26,759 nt of DNA, taken from NCBI GenBank assembly GCA_016294075.1, contig JAEDCQ010000023.1:1-26759 (forward strand). Direction: 5' to 3'. The position numbers and the translations under genes are program-made. Below the pieces are notes generated by a model. The model was not told the DNA's origin. It saw nothing but the letters and a program-made list of their open reading frames with translations, and searched no databases. Each line of letters begins with the position of its first letter. Position 1 is the first letter of the stretch. Origin of the DNA: Lachnospiraceae bacterium (GTDB taxonomy: Bacteria; Bacillota; Clostridia; Lachnospirales; Lachnospiraceae). Below are positions 22,925 through 26,759 of the stretch, in pieces.

Positions 22925-24514
22925 TTACATTAACGGTGCTACAATCCGTAGCAATCTGCCAAGAATTCGCTGCCAAACAGGAATCAGCTCGTAATAATCC
23001 CGATTGACAGGAATACATTTTTTAAAGTTCTCCTCAAAATCCTCGCGAATATCGGCAAGCCCCTGTTTTTTATATAAAACACATCCACATTCATAATGCA
23101 GATACAGGCTTCGAAAATCAAGATTGATTGTACCGACCGTTCCTATCAAATCATCACTTAGAAATGTCTTTCCGTGAATAAATCCGGGTCTATATTCGTA
23201 TATTTTTACCCCTGCCGACAATAACTTCGGATAATAGGTTCTTGCGATGTAATAGGGAGCTTTCTTATCCGGAATATGCGGCAGAATAATACGCACATCA
23301 ATGCCGCTTATGGCCGCATGCCTCAGTGCATTTTCCATCTCATAATCCAAAATAAGATATGGGGTCATAATATATACATAATTTTTTGCATTATATAAAA
23401 TATCACGATAAACATTTTCGGCCACCGCTTCCTTCTGATACGGTCCGTCACCGTAAGGAATGATATAACCGCTTTCCTTAACAGGATAAGTATTCAGATA
23501 TTTATTATAGTCAATGCCGGGACGATACGATACGGAATTCCACGTCTGCATATAAAGAAGGGTAAAGCCTTTTACCGCTTCTCCCTTTATCATTATAAAA
23601 TTATCTTTCCAATGTCCGAATTTTTCAAATGCATTAATATATTCATCACATAAATTAATACCGCCGGTAAATGCTGTTTTACCATCAATTACTATAATTT
23701 TTCTGTGGTCACGATTATTGTAGTGTGTGGATAAAAACGGATAAATATGCGAAAAAATTCTTGCATTGATTCCTTTTTTCTTGAGTGTCTCTGTATAATT
23801 TCGCGGAAGTAATGCAACACATCCGAGGTCATCATACATGAAACGGACCTCCACACCTTCCTTAACCTTACGCTCAAGCACCTCAAGTACACTGTCAAAG
23901 AAAATGCCCTCTTCCACCATGAAAAATTCAACAAAAATAAACTTTTCCGCCTTTTCCAATTCATTTAAAACAGCATCCATTGCAATTTCTCCAAGCGGAA
24001 AATATTCCATACTTGAATTCTGATAGGTTGCAGCACCGTACCGCTCCAGATAGGAAGAAAGCTTTTTAAATTCCGGAGATTCCTTCTTTAGTTCCTCTTT
24101 TAACTCATCTCCCGTGCTACTGAAACGTCTGGTTTCTTTTCCTATTTCAAACGCAACCTTACGGATTGCCGTTGTTCCAAAATTATATTTAAAGTAAAAA
24201 TATAATAAGGTTCCTGCAACAGGAAATAAAACAATCGGTACCGTCCATGCTAACTTGTATGCCGGATTACTGTCATCATTAATTATAAAAACAATGCACA
24301 GAATAGCTAAAATAACCGCTGCTTCGTAATACAGATTCGCATAATTATTCAGCCAGAAGAACATCACAAACAAAATCCCGATTTGTAAAAGCAGTAATAA
24401 GGCCGTAACAAGAAAACCACTGAACACCATTCTTTTTAAATAGTGTAAAGTGTTGTGTTTAATTGCCTGTCTGAAATTATCCCCCTGATACTCTTTTTTA
24501 CGATATTTCTGCAT
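22925..24514 (-). CDS. cls: Cardiolipin synthase (phospholipase D family)
   Basis: The 529-residue enzyme has two N-terminal TM regions (about 31-53 and 62-78) and a further hydrophobic stretch (about 89-107) as in the PLDNc segment of bacterial Cls. Two HKD motifs follow: H270-x-K272-x4-D277 (HRKIIVIDG, followed by TAFTGGIN) and H447-x-K449-x4-D454 (HGKTFLSDD, followed by GTINLDFRS). It condenses two phosphatidylglycerols into cardiolipin at the membrane. The length is slightly above the usual 480-510, the excess being a basic N-terminal tail. AAGGAG lies 5 bases before the start. It follows the purine gene 24582-25760 with a hairpin between them. Confidence 0.93.
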   Translation of the reverse strand: MQKYRKKEYQGDNFRQAIKHNTLHYLKRMVFSGFLVTALLLLLQIGILFVMFFWLNNYANLYYEAAVILAILCIVFIINDDSNPAYKLAWTVPIVLFPVAGTLLYFYFKYNFGTTAIRKVAFEIGKETRRFSSTGDELKEELKKESPEFKKLSSYLERYGAATYQNSSMEYFPLGEIAMDAVLNELEKAEKFIFVEFFMVEEGIFFDSVLEVLERKVKEGVEVRFMYDDLGCVALLPRNYTETLKKKGINARIFSHIYPFLSTHYNNRDHRKIIVIDGKTAFTGGINLCDEYINAFEKFGHWKDNFIMIKGEAVKGFTLLYMQTWNSVSYRPGIDYNKYLNTYPVKESGYIIPYGDGPYQKEAVAENVYRDILYNAKNYVYIMTPYLILDYEMENALRHAAISGIDVRIILPHIPDKKAPYYIARTYYPKLLSAGVKIYEYRPGFIHGKTFLSDDLIGTVGTINLDFRSLYLHYECGCVLYKKQGLADIREDFEENFKKCIPVNRDYYELIPVWQRILGRLLRIVAPLM

Positions 24515-24542
24515 TACTGCTCCTTATATAATTTATATAACA

Positions 24543-24574
24543 GGGAAACATTCCGGCAGATACCGGAATGTCCC
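24543..24574 (-). terminator. Hairpin after the AICAR transformylase gene
   Basis: ACATTCCGG (24548-24556) pairs with CCGGAATGT (24563-24571), and GGG/CCC extend the stem with a small bulge. It starts 8 bases after the stop codon. The downstream T-tract is poor (TGTTATATAA), so some readthrough into cardiolipin synthase is likely. Confidence 0.55.
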
Positions 24575-24581
24575 GATTATT

Positions 24582-25760
24582 TTAGTGATGGAATAAACGT
24601 ACACCGTTAAATACCATAACCATATTATATTTATCACAACAGTCGATTACAGCATCATCACGAATAGAACCGCCGGGCTGAACAATGTATTTTACCCCGC
24701 TCTTCTTTGCTCTCTCCACATTATCTGAGAATGGGAAAAACGCATCGGAACCAAGTACCGCACCATCCATACGGCTTAACCACTCGCGTTTTTCTTCTGC
24801 CGAAAATACTTCCGGCTTTTCTTTAAATACTCTCTGCCATGCTCCCTCTGCAAGTACATCCATGTATTCTTCACCGATGTAATTATCGATTGCATTATCT
24901 CTGTCTGCACGTCCGATAGTATCTATGAAAGGAAGATTCAAAACCTTCGGGCACTGGCGAAGCAGCCAGTTATCAGCCTTATTCCCGGCTAATCTTGTGC
25001 AATGTACTCTTGACTGCTGTCCCGCGCCGATACCGATTGCCTGACCATCCTTTACATAGCAAACGGAATTGGACTGCGTATATTTTAATGTAATCAATGC
25101 AATCTTCATATCAATAATAACATTTTCCGGTAAATCCTTGTTCTTCGTTACAATATTTTCAAACAATGCATCATTGATTTCTATTTCATTTCTGCCCTGT
25201 TCAAAGGTAATACCGAATACCTCTTTATGCTCAACCGGATTCGGTACATAATTCTCATCAATCTGAATGATATTATAATTGCCTTTTTTCTTAGCTTTTA
25301 AGATTTCAAGCGCTTCATCCGTATAGCCCGGTGCAATTACACCATCGGAAACCTCTCTCTTAATAATTCCTGCCGTAGATGCATCACAAACATCGGATAA
25401 AGCAATAAAATCACCGAAGGAAGACATTCTGTCTGCACCTCTTGCTCTTGCATAAGCACATGCAAGCGGCGAAAGCTCCGGCAAATCATCTACCCAATAT
25501 ATTTTCTTTAATACATCCGTTAACGGAAGTCCTACTGCTGCACCTGCCGGAGATACATGCTTAAAAGAGGTTGCTGCCGGAAGTCCGGTTGCCTTTTTTA
25601 ATTCCCTTACAAGCTGCCAGCCGTTAAATGCATCCAAAAAATTGATATATCCGGGTCTTCCGTTTAACACCTGAATCGGAAGGTCTGTACCGTCATTCAT
25701 ATAGATTTTAGAAGGCTTCTGATTAGGATTACAGCCATATTTTAATTCGTACTCATTCAT
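24582..25760 (-). CDS. AICAR formyltransferase, stand-alone (PurH C-terminal type)
   Basis: This 392-residue enzyme corresponds to the AICAR transformylase half of bifunctional PurH, without the N-terminal IMP cyclohydrolase domain. It transfers a formyl group from 10-formyl-THF to AICAR, giving FAICAR. Landmarks are LKYGCNPNQKPS at the start, the catalytic Lys-His pair in SFKHVSPAGAA (67-68), RGADRMSSFGD, LKYTQSNSVCY with IGIGAGQQSRVHC, SDAFFPFSDN and IVQPGGSIRD near the end. Its immediate upstream neighbour encodes a PurO-type IMP cyclohydrolase, supplying the missing step, and the 38-base gap suggests one operon. The start has an AGAGGAGAA box upstream. Confidence 0.93.
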   Translation of the reverse strand: MNEYELKYGCNPNQKPSKIYMNDGTDLPIQVLNGRPGYINFLDAFNGWQLVRELKKATGLPAATSFKHVSPAGAAVGLPLTDVLKKIYWVDDLPELSPLACAYARARGADRMSSFGDFIALSDVCDASTAGIIKREVSDGVIAPGYTDEALEILKAKKKGNYNIIQIDENYVPNPVEHKEVFGITFEQGRNEIEINDALFENIVTKNKDLPENVIIDMKIALITLKYTQSNSVCYVKDGQAIGIGAGQQSRVHCTRLAGNKADNWLLRQCPKVLNLPFIDTIGRADRDNAIDNYIGEEYMDVLAEGAWQRVFKEKPEVFSAEEKREWLSRMDGAVLGSDAFFPFSDNVERAKKSGVKYIVQPGGSIRDDAVIDCCDKYNMVMVFNGVRLFHH

Positions 25761-25798
25761 CTTTGAATTCTCCTCTATCTTATTCTGTATTTTTAGGA

Positions 25799-26512
25799 TT
25801 ATGAATTTTTGTTTACGATTCTTGTCTCATAGGTACCTGTTGCTATATCTATATATCTTACAAAAAGAGACACTTTGTTATCTTCATTCAGGTTTGTCCA
25901 AAGTAAATCGGTAAATTCATCAATATTGCCTTCTATTCCAATCCACTTAGGTTCTCCTTCAAAGCTTGGTAACGGATCACCATCCTGCATATAAGTGTGA
26001 ATAAACCGTCCTTCGCCGGGTTTCGGATTTTCATAAGTAAAGGTGTAACGGTTATTTCCGTCAGGGTCACCGTTATCACTCTTTAAAATTGACATTGCGT
26101 AATGAAATGCTCCGTCTTCTACCTGTAATACACCTGAAATTCTCGGCGTATAGTTCGGTCCGTCCGGCTCAAACTGACGGATGCGTAAGCTCTGCTCAAA
26201 ACTTTTACCGTCCTGCATTCCATCATATGCCGTATCTGTCTGGTCGCCGTTTGTTACAATTGTTTTATTACCAAGCACACGAACCGGTGCATAAATAATC
26301 AAAGACGGGTCTGTCAGCTTGGAAGGGTCAAATGCTTGTGTACGGATACCTTCTCCGTCTTCTACAAAAACACGATTTCTGCTGTTTACACTTCTTCCCA
26401 TAATAAAATAAGCAGTTACAGCATATTTAGAGTCTGCGGATTTACCGATGATAATACCGCGCCCCGGATATGTGTTACTGCTGAGTTCTTTTGCAATGCT
26501 TCTTTTTTCCAT
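25799..26512 (-). CDS. IMP cyclohydrolase, PurO-like family
   Basis: The 237-residue protein belongs to the IMP cyclohydrolase family first known from archaeal PurO. Visible landmarks are SSNTYPGRGIIIGKSADSKY, VTAYFIMGRSVNSRNRVF, IIYAPVRVLGNKTIVTNGDQ, RIRQFEPDGPNYTPRISG and the acidic C-terminal half. It closes the ring of FAICAR to give IMP, the last step of purine synthesis. It is unrelated in fold to the PurH N-terminal domain. It sits directly upstream of the stand-alone AICAR transformylase, so together they replace bifunctional PurH. The ribosome-binding site is weak (AAAGG about 12 bases upstream), but no better start is present, and the conserved region begins close to it. No PurR-type box or riboswitch was recognised upstream. 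Confidence 0.88.
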   Translation of the reverse strand: MEKRSIAKELSSNTYPGRGIIIGKSADSKYAVTAYFIMGRSVNSRNRVFVEDGEGIRTQAFDPSKLTDPSLIIYAPVRVLGNKTIVTNGDQTDTAYDGMQDGKSFEQSLRIRQFEPDGPNYTPRISGVLQVEDGAFHYAMSILKSDNGDPDGNNRYTFTYENPKPGEGRFIHTYMQDGDPLPSFEGEPKWIGIEGNIDEFTDLLWTNLNEDNKVSLFVRYIDIATGTYETRIVNKNS

Positions 26513-26553
26513 AAAATAACCATGCCTTTCCGTAGTTTAACTCTTACAGAAGC

Positions 26554-26582
26554 ATGATAGCATTTCAATCTTATCTTTACAA
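26554..26582 (-). promoter_or_regulatory. Promoter of the purine operon
   Basis: On the minus strand TTGTAA (complement of 26577-26582), a 17-base spacer and TATCAT (complement of 26554-26559) lie about 42 bases upstream of the IMP cyclohydrolase start. Confidence 0.6.
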
Positions 26583-26640
26583 GATAATTCCAATATTTTA
26601 AACTGAAAAGAGATAAAAAAGGAAGTACAACGTAAAATTC

Positions 26641-26759
26641 TTATTTCACGTCCCTCCTAATGCAGCACACTGTTTCATTTTGCGCATCATTGTCCAAACC
26701 TAGCGTAAACTCTTTTTCTATAATCGGCAACTTAAATTCTATGGATTTTAGCCACTGAC
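26641..26759 (-). CDS. C-terminal end of an unrecognised protein (cut by window edge)
   Basis: An open frame enters from the right edge and gives 38 residues (QWLKSIEFKLPIIEKEFTLG then LDNDAQNETVCCIRRDVK) before TAA 26641-26643. Codon use looks coding, and the segment has no shadow on the other strand. The family is not recognised. The 128-base space to the next start carries the promoter of the purine operon. Confidence 0.5.
   Translation of the reverse strand, partial: QWLKSIEFKLPIIEKEFTLGLDNDAQNETVCCIRRDVK

Noticed and set aside
26513..26640. Purine riboswitch before the purine operon
   Set aside because: Only about 128 bases are available, and neither the conserved three-way junction bases nor a suitable hairpin set was seen; a plain promoter fits.

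Overview
The window looks like a chromosomal segment of a low-GC Gram-positive anaerobe, most probably a motile gut Lachnospiraceae (Clostridium cluster XIVa). The grounds are AT-rich codon use, strong AGGAGG ribosome-binding sites, a tRNA without an encoded CCA end, a choloylglycine/bile salt hydrolase, a TatD-linked-type radical SAM protein, a stand-alone AICAR transformylase beside a PurO-type IMP cyclohydrolase, and c-di-GMP and chemotaxis genes. Genus cannot be decided from the sequence alone. Nearly all genes are on the minus strand.

Positions 1 to about 5.4 kb are accessory and partly decayed. In minus-strand reading order from the right they are: a small ABC-transporter remnant (5230-5391); an EAL-domain c-di-GMP phosphodiesterase (4427-5131); the catalytic end of a tyrosine integrase with flanking direct repeats (3898-4263); a putative antitoxin plus Fic/Doc toxin pair (2621-3637, 2167-2619); an unknown two-gene cassette whose first gene is frameshifted (1583-2081, 738-1559); a possible 26-codon leader-like ORF (544-624); and the N-terminus of a HipA-like kinase behind two palindromic operators (1-324). 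This reads as the remains of an integrated element carrying two toxin-antitoxin-type modules around unknown cargo.

From 5.5 to 15.8 kb is ordinary chromosome with several broken genes. It holds a class I methyltransferase interrupted by one in-frame TAA (5559-6710), a YhfC-type intramembrane protease, thioredoxin reductase, a YbaK-type deacylase, a 7TM-like HD-GYP phosphodiesterase, bile salt hydrolase, an RCK_C/TrkA_C fragment, a radical SAM protein, a chemoreceptor, and a second methyltransferase gutted by a frameshift and an internal deletion (15412-15696).

From 15.8 to 26.8 kb is housekeeping: RlmD-type 23S rRNA methyltransferase with a DEAD-box helicase; a tRNA-Pro with the unusual anticodon AGG, complete with promoter and terminator; a tightly packed minus-strand run of a sugar-nucleotidyltransferase-like protein, D-lactate dehydrogenase and three single-TM envelope proteins (two with N-terminal zinc ribbons); cardiolipin synthase; and the last two enzymes of purine synthesis encoded separately.

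The best candidates for something undescribed are the three-gene zinc-ribbon/TM cassette (18792-20909) and the unknown cassette between the toxin modules (738-2081). No CRISPR array, rRNA, complete insertion sequence or recognised riboswitch was seen.
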